Assembly: GCA_015075165.1 (NCBI GenBank) | Contig: JABTUY010000002.1 | Location: 744,001 to 808,000, forward strand | Reading direction: 5' to 3' | DNA from: Ideonella sp. | GTDB lineage: Bacteria > Pseudomonadota > Gammaproteobacteria > Burkholderiales > Burkholderiaceae_C | DNA length: 64,000 nucleotides | Shown: positions 8,558 through 17,365 of the stretch, in pieces | Position numbering within the stretch: the first letter of the stretch is position 1 | How the letters are laid out: every line of letters begins with the position of its first letter | Notes under the pieces: generated by a model | Told to the model about the DNA's origin: nothing | The model's database searches: none | What the model saw: only the letters and a program-made list of their open reading frames with translations | Position numbers and translations under genes: made by a program

Positions 8558-9580
8558 ATGAACGATCGGGCGAAGAAGGGCATCACGCTGTTTCTGTTTT
8601 GCGCGGCGCTGGCTGCCTGCGGCGGCGGCGGTGACGGCGGCGGTGATGCCGCAGGCGGCGGTGGTGGCAGCGCGGGAGGCGGTGGCGGCGGCGGTGGTGG
8701 CGGCGGTGGCGCTGGCACCGACCTTCGGCTGGCCAGCGGCCGCTTCGACTACGACGCCAACGGCACCGACGATGCGACCGATGCCTACACCTACGACGCC
8801 GACGGCCGCGTCACGCAGCGGCGCTACGTGTACACCGGCGACGGCGCGGCGGACCGGCATGCGCTGTACGGCGATGCCAACGAGACCGTGACCCTCACCT
8901 ATGCCGATGCCGAGCGCGTGGCCTCGGAGACCCAGGTGCGCGACGACGGCTCCGGCTGGCGCACCCGCTTCACCTACGACGCCGCGGGCCGCGTCACGCG
9001 CATCGACAGCGAGTCGCTCGGCGCCGGCGGCGCGGTGACCCTGGAGGCGTACACCGAACACAGCTACACCGGCGGCCGCATGACCGAGGCGGTGATGCGC
9101 GATCCGGCCGGCGCCGAGATGATGCGCCAGACGATCGACTACGACCCGGCCACCGGCCTGCCCACGCAGATGCGCCGCGGCCCGCTGCCGCTGAACCAGC
9201 ACTACGCATACACCTGGAACAGCGATGCCACGCTGGCGCAGGAGCGCCAGGACGTCAATGGCGACGGCGTGGTCGACCGGACCACCGACTACACCTACAG
9301 CGCCGGCCGGCTGGTGCTCACCAAGGTGGCCATGTCGGGCCTGTACGCCGCGCAGCCCGGACTGAGCCATGCGTTCAGCTACGACGCCGCTGGCGCGCCG
9401 GAGCGCATCGACATCGACCTCGGCTCCGACGGCAGCATCGATGCCGTCCACCGATCGAGCTACCAGAGCGCCGCCTGCCGCGCGATCGTGCTGCCGCTGG
9501 TGTTCCCGTTCGTCACCGCCGACGGCTGGCGCAGCCAGGCAGACGCCAACGCGCCCAACCGCGCCTACTGCGCGCCTTGA
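8558..9580 (+). CDS. Glycine-rich lipoprotein with YD (RHS-like) repeats and DxDxDG-type motifs
   Basis: A 340-residue predicted lipoprotein. The signal peptide ends in a lipobox (LAAC, Cys21). Residues 22-53 are almost pure glycine (encoded by a GGC/GGT tract near 8620-8720), a likely flexible linker from the membrane. The mature domain has repeated YD-type units (YTYDADGRV, FTYDAAGRV, FSYDAAG), the hallmark of RHS/YD-repeat shells, interleaved with possible calcium loops (DYDANGTDD, DVNGDGVVD, DLGSDGSID). It is far shorter than RHS toxins and has no toxin-like C-terminal domain that I can see. Probably an outer-membrane-anchored surface or periplasmic protein; function unknown. Confidence 0.75.
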   Translation: MNDRAKKGITLFLFCAALAACGGGGDGGGDAAGGGGGSAGGGGGGGGGGGGAGTDLRLASGRFDYDANGTDDATDAYTYDADGRVTQRRYVYTGDGAADRHALYGDANETVTLTYADAERVASETQVRDDGSGWRTRFTYDAAGRVTRIDSESLGAGGAVTLEAYTEHSYTGGRMTEAVMRDPAGAEMMRQTIDYDPATGLPTQMRRGPLPLNQHYAYTWNSDATLAQERQDVNGDGVVDRTTDYTYSAGRLVLTKVAMSGLYAAQPGLSHAFSYDAAGAPERIDIDLGSDGSIDAVHRSSYQSAACRAIVLPLVFPFVTADGWRSQADANAPNRAYCAP

Positions 9581-9593
9581 ACGAAGTAGCGCC

Positions 9594-10121
9594 ATGCGTC
9601 ACGCCCCAACGAGACAGCCCGCCTCCCCGACAGAGCCCGGCGCGCGCAATCGGCCCGGCGCGCTCCGCTCGCTGACGCTGCTGCTGTGCGCGGCAGGCGC
9701 CGGCCTCGACGCCGCCGCCGCCCCGGGCGGCGAACCTGGCGAGGCCGACATGCTGGCCGCCTACGAGCGCCGGCTGCAGGGCGTGAACGACTACGCGCGC
9801 AGCACCACCGAACAATGCCAGCGCGGCGAGTACAAGCGCGGGCAAGGTGACCCGGCGCTGGCCATGCAATGCCTGGCGTTCGGCACCATGCGGGCCGGCC
9901 GGGGCGGCGCCCCGGCGATGAAGGCCACGCAGTTCCGCAAGATCGCGTGCGAAAAAGCGCAGGGCGAGCCGGGCTACTGGTGCGACTACACCGCCGGCAT
10001 CGACATGAACATGCCGCTGCCGCCGTCGATGGCCAACCTGGTGCGCAAGGGCTCGGTCTCCACGGCGCGCTTCGTGCGCACCGAGTCGGGCTGGCTGATG
10101 ATGCCCAGCCGCAGCCGCTGA
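9594..10121 (+). CDS. Secreted cysteine-containing protein of unknown function
   Basis: A 175-residue protein with a long N-terminal region ending in a hydrophobic segment ([20 protein letters not shown]), a probable signal peptide. The mature part holds four cysteines (in EQCQRG, AMQCLA, KIACEK, YWCDY), which suggests two disulfide bonds in the periplasm. The C-terminal stretch resembles a small beta domain ([15 protein letters not shown]). I do not recognise a family. It begins 13 bases after the lipoprotein stop codon and is probably co-transcribed with it. The start is the only upstream ATG in frame. Confidence 0.6.
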   Translation: MRHAPTRQPASPTEPGARNRPGALRSLTLLLCAAGAGLDAAAAPGGEPGEADMLAAYERRLQGVNDYARSTTEQCQRGEYKRGQGDPALAMQCLAFGTMRAGRGGAPAMKATQFRKIACEKAQGEPGYWCDYTAGIDMNMPLPPSMANLVRKGSVSTARFVRTESGWLMMPSRSR

Positions 10122-10155
10122 AGTCCCGCCGCGGCCGGCCTTTCGCGGGCCCGCG

Positions 10156-10170
10156 GGGCGAACTGCCCCG
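10156..10170 (+). terminator. Possible weak terminator between the inserted genes and flgG
   Basis: GGGGC, a five-base loop (GAACT) and GCCCC form a short GC stem, followed after about 12 bases by CTTTT. It sits after the secreted-protein gene and before flgG, where a boundary between the inserted block and the second flagellar block would be expected. The stem is short and the T-run is distant, so confidence is low. Confidence 0.3.
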
Positions 10171-10248
10171 CCTTCCCCTCGCTTTTCGCGCGCAGTAACC
10201 GGCGGGCGCAGCGGATCATCGGCGCCAAACCCCCAAGGGAGTTTGGCC

Positions 10249-11031
10249 ATGATGCGTTCGCTTTGGATCAGCAAGACCGGCATGGAAGCCCAGCAGATGC
10301 AGCTGGACACCATCGCCCACAACCTCGCCAACGTCGGCACCAACGGCTTCAAGCGCGGCCATGCGGTGTTCGAAGACCTGATCTACCAGAACCTGCGCCA
10401 GGCCGGCGCCAACAGCTCCGAGCAGACGCAGCTGCCCACCGGGCTGCAGGTGGGCCTGGGTGTGCGGCCGGTGTCGCTGTCGCGCAATTTCACGCAGGGC
10501 AACCTGCAGCAGACCGGCAACAACTACGACATCGCCGTCAAGGGCAACGGCTTCTTCCAGATCCAGATGCCCGACGGCAGCGTGGCCTACACGCGCGACG
10601 GGGCGTTCCAGGTCGACGCGCAGGGCCAGCTCGTCACCAACAACGGCTACGTCGTGCAGCCGGGCATCACGATACCGCCCGGCGCGCAAAGCGTCACGGT
10701 AGCGGCCGACGGCACGGTCGGTGTGCTGCTGCCGGGCCAGTCGCAGCCCACCTCGGTGGGGCAGATCCAGCTTGCCGGCTTCGCCAACCCCGCGGGCCTG
10801 GACCCGCGCGGCTCGAATCTGTTCGGCGAGACCGCCGCATCCGGCACGCCGAACGTCGCCGCGCCGGGCAGCAGCGGCCTGGGCACGCTCTCGCAAGGGT
10901 ATGTCGAGACCAGTAACGTCAACGTCGTCGAAGAGCTGGTCGCGATGATCCAGACGCAGCGCGCCTACGAGATCAACTCGAAAGCGATCCAGACGTCCGA
11001 CCAGATGCTGCAGCGGCTGGGCAACCTATGA
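10249..11031 (+). CDS. flgG: Flagellar distal rod protein FlgG
   Basis: A 260-residue protein starting [20 protein letters not shown], with the axial motif [13 protein letters not shown] and the C-terminal [20 protein letters not shown], all characteristic of FlgG. It builds the distal rod that spans the periplasm. The ATG at 10249 follows AAGGGA (10234-10239) at normal distance; an upstream in-frame TTG at 10243 would add only two residues. Its stop overlaps flgH (ATGA). Separated from flgF by 5.4 kb, it may need its own promoter. Confidence 0.96.
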   Translation: MMRSLWISKTGMEAQQMQLDTIAHNLANVGTNGFKRGHAVFEDLIYQNLRQAGANSSEQTQLPTGLQVGLGVRPVSLSRNFTQGNLQQTGNNYDIAVKGNGFFQIQMPDGSVAYTRDGAFQVDAQGQLVTNNGYVVQPGITIPPGAQSVTVAADGTVGVLLPGQSQPTSVGQIQLAGFANPAGLDPRGSNLFGETAASGTPNVAAPGSSGLGTLSQGYVETSNVNVVEELVAMIQTQRAYEINSKAIQTSDQMLQRLGNL

Positions 11032-11753
11032 CAACTCTGCCGAAGCGGCCCGTGCGGCAGCGCCCGTTGCGCGGCGTCGAACTGGCCCTTGCCATGGCCG
11101 TCGCACCGCTGCTGCCGGCGTGCGGCGCACTCGAGTCGGTGCAGCGCGTGCCGAAGGTCGACGTGGTCGATGCCAAGGGCGTCGAGCCGGCGCCGCAGAT
11201 TCCGCTGGAGCGCAACAACGGCGCGATCTTCCAGGCCGACCGCTACCGCCCGCTGTTCGAAGACCACCGCGCGCGGCTGGTCGGCGACACCATCGTCGTG
11301 CAGATCACCGAGAAGGTGAGCGCGACGCAGAAGTCCACCAGCACGCTCGACCGCGCCGGCTCGCTCGATGCCGGTGTGACCGCGCTGCCGCTGGTCAGCA
11401 GCAACTCGTTCGGTCGCGCCAGCGCGGGCGCCACCCACGGCAACACCTTCAGCGGCAAGGGCACCACCGAGAACAGCAACGATTTCTCCGGCACCATCAC
11501 CGCCAGCGTGGTGCGCGTGTTGCCCAACGGCCACCTGATCGTCGCCGGCGAGAAGCAGATCGGCGTCAACGCGAACGTCGACGTGCTGCGCTTCTCGGGC
11601 CAGGTGGATCCGCGCGCGATCGCGCCGGGCAACACCGTGGCCTCGACGGCGATCGCCAACGTGCGCATCGAGCAGCGCGGCCGCGGCCAGCAGGCCGATG
11701 CGCAGTCGATGGGTTGGTTGGCGCGGTTCTTCCTCAGCCTGTGGCCCGTGTGA
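11028..11753 (+). CDS. flgH: Flagellar L-ring lipoprotein FlgH
   Basis: A 241-residue lipoprotein precursor with lipobox LPAC (Cys32). It contains the FlgH hallmarks [20 protein letters not shown] and, near the C terminus, [18 protein letters not shown]. FlgH forms the L-ring bushing in the outer membrane together with the FlgI P-ring. It overlaps flgG by four bases (ATGA), which implies coupled translation. Its stop is followed after 3 bases by copy 1 of the structured repeat. Confidence 0.95.
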   Translation: MTTLPKRPVRQRPLRGVELALAMAVAPLLPACGALESVQRVPKVDVVDAKGVEPAPQIPLERNNGAIFQADRYRPLFEDHRARLVGDTIVVQITEKVSATQKSTSTLDRAGSLDAGVTALPLVSSNSFGRASAGATHGNTFSGKGTTENSNDFSGTITASVVRVLPNGHLIVAGEKQIGVNANVDVLRFSGQVDPRAIAPGNTVASTAIANVRIEQRGRGQQADAQSMGWLARFFLSLWPV

Positions 11754-11756
11754 TGG

Positions 11757-11948
11757 CACCCCCCCGATGCGCCTTCGGCGCCTCCCCCCCAGGGGGGCCG
11801 AGGCCCGCGGCTCCAAGCCGACCTGCGTCGGCTTGGACGGGCCGAGGGATGGTCGCGTCTCGCGACCATGCGGCCTGCAAGGCACACCAGTGGACCGGCG
11901 GAGCCGGATCCACGGTGTTCGCTTGGGGACGCGCCACTGGAGTGGCGC
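11757..11948 (+). repeat. Structured intergenic repeat, copy 1 (flgH-flgI)
   Basis: Longest copy of a four-member family. In order: a first hairpin GCGCC/GGCGC (11769-11781), a C7-A-G6 inverted repeat (11784-11797), a divergent GC-rich middle, the conserved core hairpin GTGGACCGGC-GGA-GCCGGATCCAC (arms 11890-11899 and 11903-11913, one bulged A), the tail CGCTTGGGG, and a third hairpin GCGCCACT-GG-AGTGGCGC (11931-11948). The core stem differs from copy 4 (GCGGA/TCCGC) by a paired T-A for C-G change, which preserves base pairing. Begins 3 bases after the flgH stop; the probable flgI start lies in its last stem. Confidence 0.85.
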
Positions 11949-13081
11949 GGATCGCGTGCAGATGGCTCGCTGCGTTTCGCGTGCTGTTGATCGTTGTGGT
12001 GGTTCTCGCTGGTGTGCTTCTGAACGCACACGCTTTCGCCGCCCGCATCAAGGAAGTGGCCACCGTGCAGGGCGTGCGCCCCAACCAGCTGACCGGCTAC
12101 GGTCTCGTGGTGGGGCTCGACGGCACCGGCGACCAATCGACGCAGGCGCCGTTCACGGCGCAGAGCATCATCGCGATGCTGCAGCAGATGGGTGTGAGCC
12201 TGCCCAGCGGCACGCAGATGCAGTTGCGCAACGTGGCCGCGGTGATGGTCACGGCCGAGCTGCCGGCGTTCGCGCAGCCGGGCCAGCGCATCGACGTGGG
12301 CGTGTCGTCGGTGGCCAATGCCAAGAGCCTGCGCGGCGGCATGCTGATCGCCACACCGCTGAAGGGTGCCGACGGGCAGATCTACGCGCTGGCGCAGGGC
12401 AGCCTGATCGTCGGCGGTGCCGGCGCGTCGGCCGGCGGCTCGAAGGTGCAGATCAACCACCTGTCGGCCGGCCGCGTGCCGCAGGGCGCGACCGTGGAGC
12501 GCGCGGTGCCCACGCCGCTGCAGCAAGGCGAGCACCTGCAACTCGACTTGAACGCGGCCGACTTCGCCACCGCGCGCGAAGTGGCGCGTGCGATCAACGC
12601 GGCCAAGGGCGACGGCACCGCCGAGGCGCTCGACGCGCGGGTGGTGCGCGTGCGCGCGCCGGTCGAGCCGGGCGAGCGCGTGGGCTTCCTGGCCGACATC
12701 GAGAACCTCGCGCTGATGCTGGCCAAGCCGGCGGCGAAGATCGTGCTCAACGCGCGCACCGGCTCGGTGGTGATGAACGAGGCAGTGACGATCGGCGCCT
12801 GCGCGGTGGCGCACGGCTCGCTGTCGGTGACGATCAGCTCGACGCCGATCGTCAGCCAGCCCAACTCGTTCAACAACAGCGGCCAGACCGTGGTGTCGGA
12901 GAAGGCCGACATCACGATCGCGCAGCAAGGCGGCACGCTGATGCAGATGAGCGCCGGCGCGCAACTGGCCGACGTGGTGAAGGCGCTCAACGCGCTCGGC
13001 GCCACGCCACAGGACCTGCTGGCGATCCTGCAGGCGATGAAGAGCGCCGGCGCGCTCAACGCCGAGATCGAGGTGATATGA
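11942..13081 (+). CDS. flgI: Flagellar P-ring protein FlgI
   Basis: A P-ring protein of 379 residues from a GTG at 11942. The mature region begins ARIKEVATVQGVRPNQLTGY, followed by GLVVGLDGTGDQ, and contains QTVVSEKADITI near the end, all typical of FlgI. The signal peptide (core VLLIVVVVLAGVLLNAHAFA) has no in-frame ATG close by. GTG 11942 gives a normal signal peptide with Arg residues ahead of the core, but it sits within the 3' arm of the third hairpin of the repeat. The frame stays open back to an ATG at 11753 overlapping the flgH stop, which would put translated repeat sequence in front of the signal peptide. Confidence 0.92.
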   Translation: MARIACRWLAAFRVLLIVVVVLAGVLLNAHAFAARIKEVATVQGVRPNQLTGYGLVVGLDGTGDQSTQAPFTAQSIIAMLQQMGVSLPSGTQMQLRNVAAVMVTAELPAFAQPGQRIDVGVSSVANAKSLRGGMLIATPLKGADGQIYALAQGSLIVGGAGASAGGSKVQINHLSAGRVPQGATVERAVPTPLQQGEHLQLDLNAADFATAREVARAINAAKGDGTAEALDARVVRVRAPVEPGERVGFLADIENLALMLAKPAAKIVLNARTGSVVMNEAVTIGACAVAHGSLSVTISSTPIVSQPNSFNNSGQTVVSEKADITIAQQGGTLMQMSAGAQLADVVKALNALGATPQDLLAILQAMKSAGALNAEIEVI

Positions 13082-13168
13082 CACCCCCCCGAAGCGACCT
13101 GGCGGTCGCCTCCCCCCAGGGGGCGACGCCAGCGGCCCGGCAGAGCCGGATCCGCGGCGTCTGCTTGG
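13082..13168 (+). repeat. Structured intergenic repeat, copy 2 (flgI-flgJ)
   Basis: Starts at the base after the flgI stop. First hairpin GCGACC-TGGC-GGTCGC (13094-13109), then the C6-A-G5 inverted repeat, then the core hairpin between GCGGCCCGGC and GCCGGATCCGC (13132-13155), ending CTGCTTGG. The first stem has a different sequence from copies 1 and 4 but stays fully paired. There is no third hairpin; about 54 unrelated bases follow before flgJ. Confidence 0.85.
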
Positions 13169-13222
13169 TCCCGGCCGGGCTTTGTGCAAGCTCGTTGACC
13201 TTGCAAGGCAGGAGGGCCTGAC

Positions 13223-14092
13223 GTGGTCGCGCCGCTGAACGCGCTGGCCGGCGATGCGCGCGGCCTGCAGTCGCTGCGCAACGCGGCCGCGCGCGACCCG
13301 AAGGCGGTGGCGCAGGAGGCGGCGCGCCAGTTCGAGGCGCTGTTCATGCAGGAGCTGCTGAAGAGCATGCGCGCGTCGCAGCTGTCGAGCGGCCTGTTCG
13401 ACAACGACGCCAGCCGCATGGGCACCGAGATGCTCGATTCGCAGATGGCGGTGTCGTTCGCCGGGCGCCCCGGTGGCCTGTCGGAGCTGATCGCGCGCCA
13501 GCTCGAACGCCAGATGGGTCTGTCGCATGGGCCCGGCGCGAGGGCAGACGCCAAGCCGCTGGCGCTGCAGGGCACGACCGAAGCGGCGCGCGCCGCGCGC
13601 GGCCCGCGCATTCCGGAGCGCGCCGCGGCGGCGTTCATGCAGCAGCACGAGCAGGCCGCCGCGGCGGCCGAGCGCGCCAGCGGCATTCCGGCCGCCTTCA
13701 TGATCGCGCAGGCCGGCCACGAGAGCGGCTGGGGCCGCCGCGAGATCGCGCGCGCCGACGGCACGCCATCGCACAACCTGTTCGGCATCAAGGCCGGCGC
13801 CAGCTGGAAGGGCGAGGTCGCCGAGGTGACCACCACCGAGTTCGTCGACGGCCGGCCGCAGCGCGTGGTGCAGCGTTTTCGCGTCTATGCCAGCAGCGCC
13901 GAATCGTTCGCCGACTATGCCGCGCTGATGACCGGCCATGCGCGCTACCGGCCGGTGCTGGCAGCCGGCGGCGACGCGCGTGCATTCGCCGAGGGCCTGC
14001 AGCGCGCCGGCTACGCCACCGATCCGCGCTACGCCGAGAAGCTCGGCGGCGCGATCGCCACCGTCCAACGCCTGCGCGCCAGCGCGGGCTGA
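13223..14092 (+). CDS. flgJ: Flagellar rod assembly protein and peptidoglycan hydrolase FlgJ
   Basis: A 289-residue two-domain protein. Residues about 25-105 are the rod-binding domain (AARQFEALFMQELLKSMRAS, a scaffold or cap for rod assembly). Residues about 130-285 are a glucosaminidase domain with HESGWG (catalytic Glu in this motif) and LFGIKAGASWKG, which opens the peptidoglycan for the growing rod. The start is GTG at 13223, chosen because GGAGGG (13211-13216) lies six bases upstream. Acts in the periplasm after export through the flagellar secretion apparatus, so no signal peptide is expected or seen. Confidence 0.94.
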   Translation: MVAPLNALAGDARGLQSLRNAAARDPKAVAQEAARQFEALFMQELLKSMRASQLSSGLFDNDASRMGTEMLDSQMAVSFAGRPGGLSELIARQLERQMGLSHGPGARADAKPLALQGTTEAARAARGPRIPERAAAAFMQQHEQAAAAAERASGIPAAFMIAQAGHESGWGRREIARADGTPSHNLFGIKAGASWKGEVAEVTTTEFVDGRPQRVVQRFRVYASSAESFADYAALMTGHARYRPVLAAGGDARAFAEGLQRAGYATDPRYAEKLGGAIATVQRLRASAG

Positions 14093-14108
14093 TGCTGCAG
14101 GGGATGCC

Positions 14109-16064
14109 ATGTCCGTCTCGGGTCTGATGTCGATCGGCATGCGGGCGATGTTCGCGAACTACGCGGGCCTGCAAACCACCGGCCACAACATCGCCAACGC
14201 CAGCGTCGAGGGCTACTCGCGCCAGCAGGTCGATCTGCAGACCGCGCTCGGCCAGTTCACCGGCAACGGCTACATCGGCAAGGGCGTCGACGTCAAGACG
14301 ATCCAGCGCGCGTACGACCAGTTCCTCACGCGCGAGCTCAACACGTCGAATTCGCAGGCGCAATACGACAGCATGCGGCTCGAGCGGTTGCAGCAGCTCG
14401 AGATGGTGTTCGCCGGCGGCGACGAGGGCATCGGTGCGGCGACCGGTGCGTTCCTCAACTCGATGGTCGACGTGGCCAGTACGCCGCAGGATCTGGCGGC
14501 GCGCAACGTCGTGCTCGGCCGCGCCGGCGAGCTGGCGCAACGCTTCCACAGCGCCGCCTTGCAGCTCGACGGCATCCAGCAAGGCGTCACGCTCGATCTG
14601 CAAGCCGGCGTGGCCAGCGTGAACTCGATCGCGCGCCAGATCGCGCAGGTGAACAACCAGATCGCGGCGGTGAAGGGCAACGGCCAGCCGCCGAACGACC
14701 TGCTCGACCTGCGCGACCAGCTGCTGTCGAAGCTGTCGGACTTCACGCAGATCACCACCATGGCGGCCGCCGACGGCTCGATGAGCGTCTTCATCGGCGG
14801 CGGCCAGCAACTGGTGCTGGGCAACCAGGCCGCGCAGCTCGTCGTCGGCGCCGACACGTTCGATCCGTCGCGCGTCGCGGTGGGACTCTCGGGCCCCGGT
14901 GGCGTGCAGCCGCTGTCGGCGTCGTTGCTCGGCGGTGGCTCGATCGGCGCACTGCTGCACTTCCAGGGCGACGACCTGGTGCGCGCGCGCACGCTGCTGG
15001 GCCAGTTGAGCGCGGCGGCGGCCGGCAGCCTCAACGGCCAGCAGGCGCTCGGCCTCGACCTTCACGGCAACAGCGGCGGCGCGTTGTTCACGGTCGGGTT
15101 GCCGCAGGCGTTGCCGGCGTCGAGCAACGCGCGCGGTGGTGGCGGGGCGTTCGTCGCCAACGTGACGTTGACCGTGACCGACGCCGCGCAACTGCGCGCC
15201 AGCGAGTACAGCCTCGCGAACGACGGCACCGGCTGGCAGCTTGTGCGACTGAGCGACGGCGCGACGCAAGCCGTGGTCGACGGCTCGGTGGTCGATGGCT
15301 TTCGCATCGATCTCGGCACGCCGGCGCCGGCGCCGACCGATCGCTTCCTGCTGCAACCGGTGTCGCGTGCGGCGAACTCGATGACGCTGGCGCTCACCGA
15401 CGCGAGCGGCCTGGCCGCCGCATCGCCGGTCACCGCCACAGCGGCAGGCAACAACACCGGCACCGGCGCAGTGGCGTCGCTGCAGGTGGTGAGCACGGCG
15501 GTCGACCCGAACCAGACCGCGACCGTCACCTTCACCTCGGCCGCCGGTGCCTACAACTGGGAGTTGCGCGACCGCGTGACCAATGCGTTGCTCACGAGCG
15601 GCAGCGGCACCTGGAGCGGCGCGCAGCCGATCGCGTTGAACGGGTTCGAGCTGAACCTCACCGGCGCACCGGCGGCCGGCGATGTGTTCACCGTGGCCAA
15701 GACTGCGTTCCCGGCGGCCAGCAACGGCAACGCAGTGGCGTTCGTGAACCTGCGCGATGGCGTGCTGGTGGGGCGCGTCGGCAACGGCGGTGGCGGCCTG
15801 ACCGGCGGCTCCAGCCTCACCGATGCGTGGTCGCAGGCGATGGCCGACATCGGCGTGCGCACGCAGGGCGCGCACAGCGCGTCGGCGATCTCGTCGCAAG
15901 TGGCCGAGAGCGCCAAGGCCACGCATTCGCAGCGCACCGGCGTCAACCTCGACGAGGAAGCCGCACGCCTGCTGCAGTACCAGCAGGGCTACCAGGCCGC
16001 GGCCAAGGTGCTGCAGGTGGCGCAGACGGTGTTCGATTCGCTGCTCGACGCCGCCGGCCGGTAA
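14109..16064 (+). CDS. flgK: Flagellar hook-filament junction protein FlgK (HAP1)
   Basis: A 651-residue junction protein with the N-terminal axial motif (LMSIGMRAMFANYAGLQTTG, then HNIANASVEGYSRQ) and a C-terminal helix with NLDEEAARLLQYQQGYQAAA. It is about 100 residues longer than enteric FlgK; the extra length is in the central Gly/Ala/Thr-rich surface domain. FlgK is the first junction layer between hook and filament. The ATG at 14109 follows AGGGGAT; flgL starts 89 bases after its stop. Confidence 0.95.
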   Translation: MSVSGLMSIGMRAMFANYAGLQTTGHNIANASVEGYSRQQVDLQTALGQFTGNGYIGKGVDVKTIQRAYDQFLTRELNTSNSQAQYDSMRLERLQQLEMVFAGGDEGIGAATGAFLNSMVDVASTPQDLAARNVVLGRAGELAQRFHSAALQLDGIQQGVTLDLQAGVASVNSIARQIAQVNNQIAAVKGNGQPPNDLLDLRDQLLSKLSDFTQITTMAAADGSMSVFIGGGQQLVLGNQAAQLVVGADTFDPSRVAVGLSGPGGVQPLSASLLGGGSIGALLHFQGDDLVRARTLLGQLSAAAAGSLNGQQALGLDLHGNSGGALFTVGLPQALPASSNARGGGGAFVANVTLTVTDAAQLRASEYSLANDGTGWQLVRLSDGATQAVVDGSVVDGFRIDLGTPAPAPTDRFLLQPVSRAANSMTLALTDASGLAAASPVTATAAGNNTGTGAVASLQVVSTAVDPNQTATVTFTSAAGAYNWELRDRVTNALLTSGSGTWSGAQPIALNGFELNLTGAPAAGDVFTVAKTAFPAASNGNAVAFVNLRDGVLVGRVGNGGGGLTGGSSLTDAWSQAMADIGVRTQGAHSASAISSQVAESAKATHSQRTGVNLDEEAARLLQYQQGYQAAAKVLQVAQTVFDSLLDAAGR

Positions 16065-16153
16065 ACGCGCGGTGCCGCGCACGCGCCGGAGCCCCGAACC
16101 AACCTCGAAACCCACGTCACCGAACACCTCCACGCAGGCGAGCGAGTCCCCCG

Positions 16154-17353
16154 ATGATCCGCATCTCCACCGCCAACCAGTTCGAAACCGGCATCCGCAC
16201 GCTGCAGCAGCGGCAAAGCGAACTCAACGCGGCGCAGCAGCAGATGACCAGCGGCAAGCGCATCGCGCGGCCGTCGGACGACCCGGCCAACGCTGCACGT
16301 GCCGAGCGTGCACGGGCAGCCGAAGCGCGGGCCACCGCCGACCAGCGCGCCATCGACGCCAGCCGCGCGTCGATGGCGCAGGTCGAAGCCGCCTTCGGCG
16401 ATGCCGGCGAGTTGGTGCAGCAGGCGCGCGCGCTGATGGTCGCCGCCGGCAACGCCAGCTACGGCGCCAGCGAACGCCTGTCGATCGCGCAGCAGATCGC
16501 CGGCATCCGCAACCAGTTGCTCGCGGTGGCCAATCGCGGCGACGGCGTCGGCGGCTATCTGCTGGGCGGGCAGGGCACCAGCGGCGCGCCGTTCGTCGAT
16601 ACGCTGGGCGGCGTGACGTATGTCGCAACCGGCGGCGCCAGCCAGACGGCCTCGGGCGAGCCGCTGCCGCTGGCCGCCGATGGCCGCGTCGCGCTGCTCG
16701 CCGCACGCAGCGGCAACGGCGTGTTCGAGACCGCGGCGGCCACCGCCAACGGCAGCGCATGGATCGATGCCGGCCGCGTCACCGATCCCAGCCAGCTCAC
16801 CGGGTTGCCCTACAGCGTGCAGTTCAGCGTCGGCGGCAGCGGCACCACCTACAGCGTGCTGCGCAACGGCGCCGCCACCACGGCAACCAACGTGCCGTAT
16901 GTCTCGGGCCAGGCGATCCAGATCGACGGCATGTCGTTCACGGTGAGCGGCGCACCGGCCAACGGTGACAACTTCACGGTCACACCGTCGAGCGCCGACC
17001 TGTCGATCTTCGACACGCTCGATCGCGCCGCCGCCGCACTGCGCAACGCCAGCCTCGGTCCGGGCGGCATCCACCAGGCGGTGGCCGACGGCCTGCGCGA
17101 CTTCGACGCCGGCACCGCGCAGATCGACCGGGCCCGCTCGGCGGCCGGCGCGTGGCTGCAAAGGCTCGACAGCGTGGAGTCCCGCGTGGCCTCGCGCAAG
17201 CTGCAGGCCCAGACCGAGCGCTCCAGTGCCGAAGACCTTGACATGGTGCACGCGATTTCGGACTTCCAGCTCAAGCAAACGGGCTACGATGCCGCGCTGA
17301 AGGCGTACTCGATGGTGCAGCGCCTGTCGCTGTTCAACTACATCGACCCCTGA
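16154..17353 (+). CDS. flgL: Flagellar hook-filament junction protein FlgL (HAP3)
   Basis: A 399-residue flagellin-like protein. The N terminus (MIRISTANQFETGIRTLQQR, then GKRIARPSDDPANAARA) and C terminus (SAEDLDMVHAISDFQLKQTG, then YDAALKAYSMVQRLSLFNYI) are the conserved flagellin-type ends. FlgL is the second junction layer, on which the flagellin filament is built. Longer than the roughly 310 residues of enteric FlgL because of an expanded middle. The ribosome site is weak; this ATG is the first that gives the conserved start. Last structural flagellar gene in the window. Confidence 0.95.
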   Translation: MIRISTANQFETGIRTLQQRQSELNAAQQQMTSGKRIARPSDDPANAARAERARAAEARATADQRAIDASRASMAQVEAAFGDAGELVQQARALMVAAGNASYGASERLSIAQQIAGIRNQLLAVANRGDGVGGYLLGGQGTSGAPFVDTLGGVTYVATGGASQTASGEPLPLAADGRVALLAARSGNGVFETAAATANGSAWIDAGRVTDPSQLTGLPYSVQFSVGGSGTTYSVLRNGAATTATNVPYVSGQAIQIDGMSFTVSGAPANGDNFTVTPSSADLSIFDTLDRAAAALRNASLGPGGIHQAVADGLRDFDAGTAQIDRARSAAGAWLQRLDSVESRVASRKLQAQTERSSAEDLDMVHAISDFQLKQTGYDAALKAYSMVQRLSLFNYIDP

Positions 17354-17365
17354 CCCATAGTCCAG

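Noticed and set aside
11753-11941. Extension of FlgI back to ATG 11753 through the repeat
   Set aside because: It would add about 63 residues of repeat-derived sequence before the signal peptide. Kept only as an alternative in the flgI entry.
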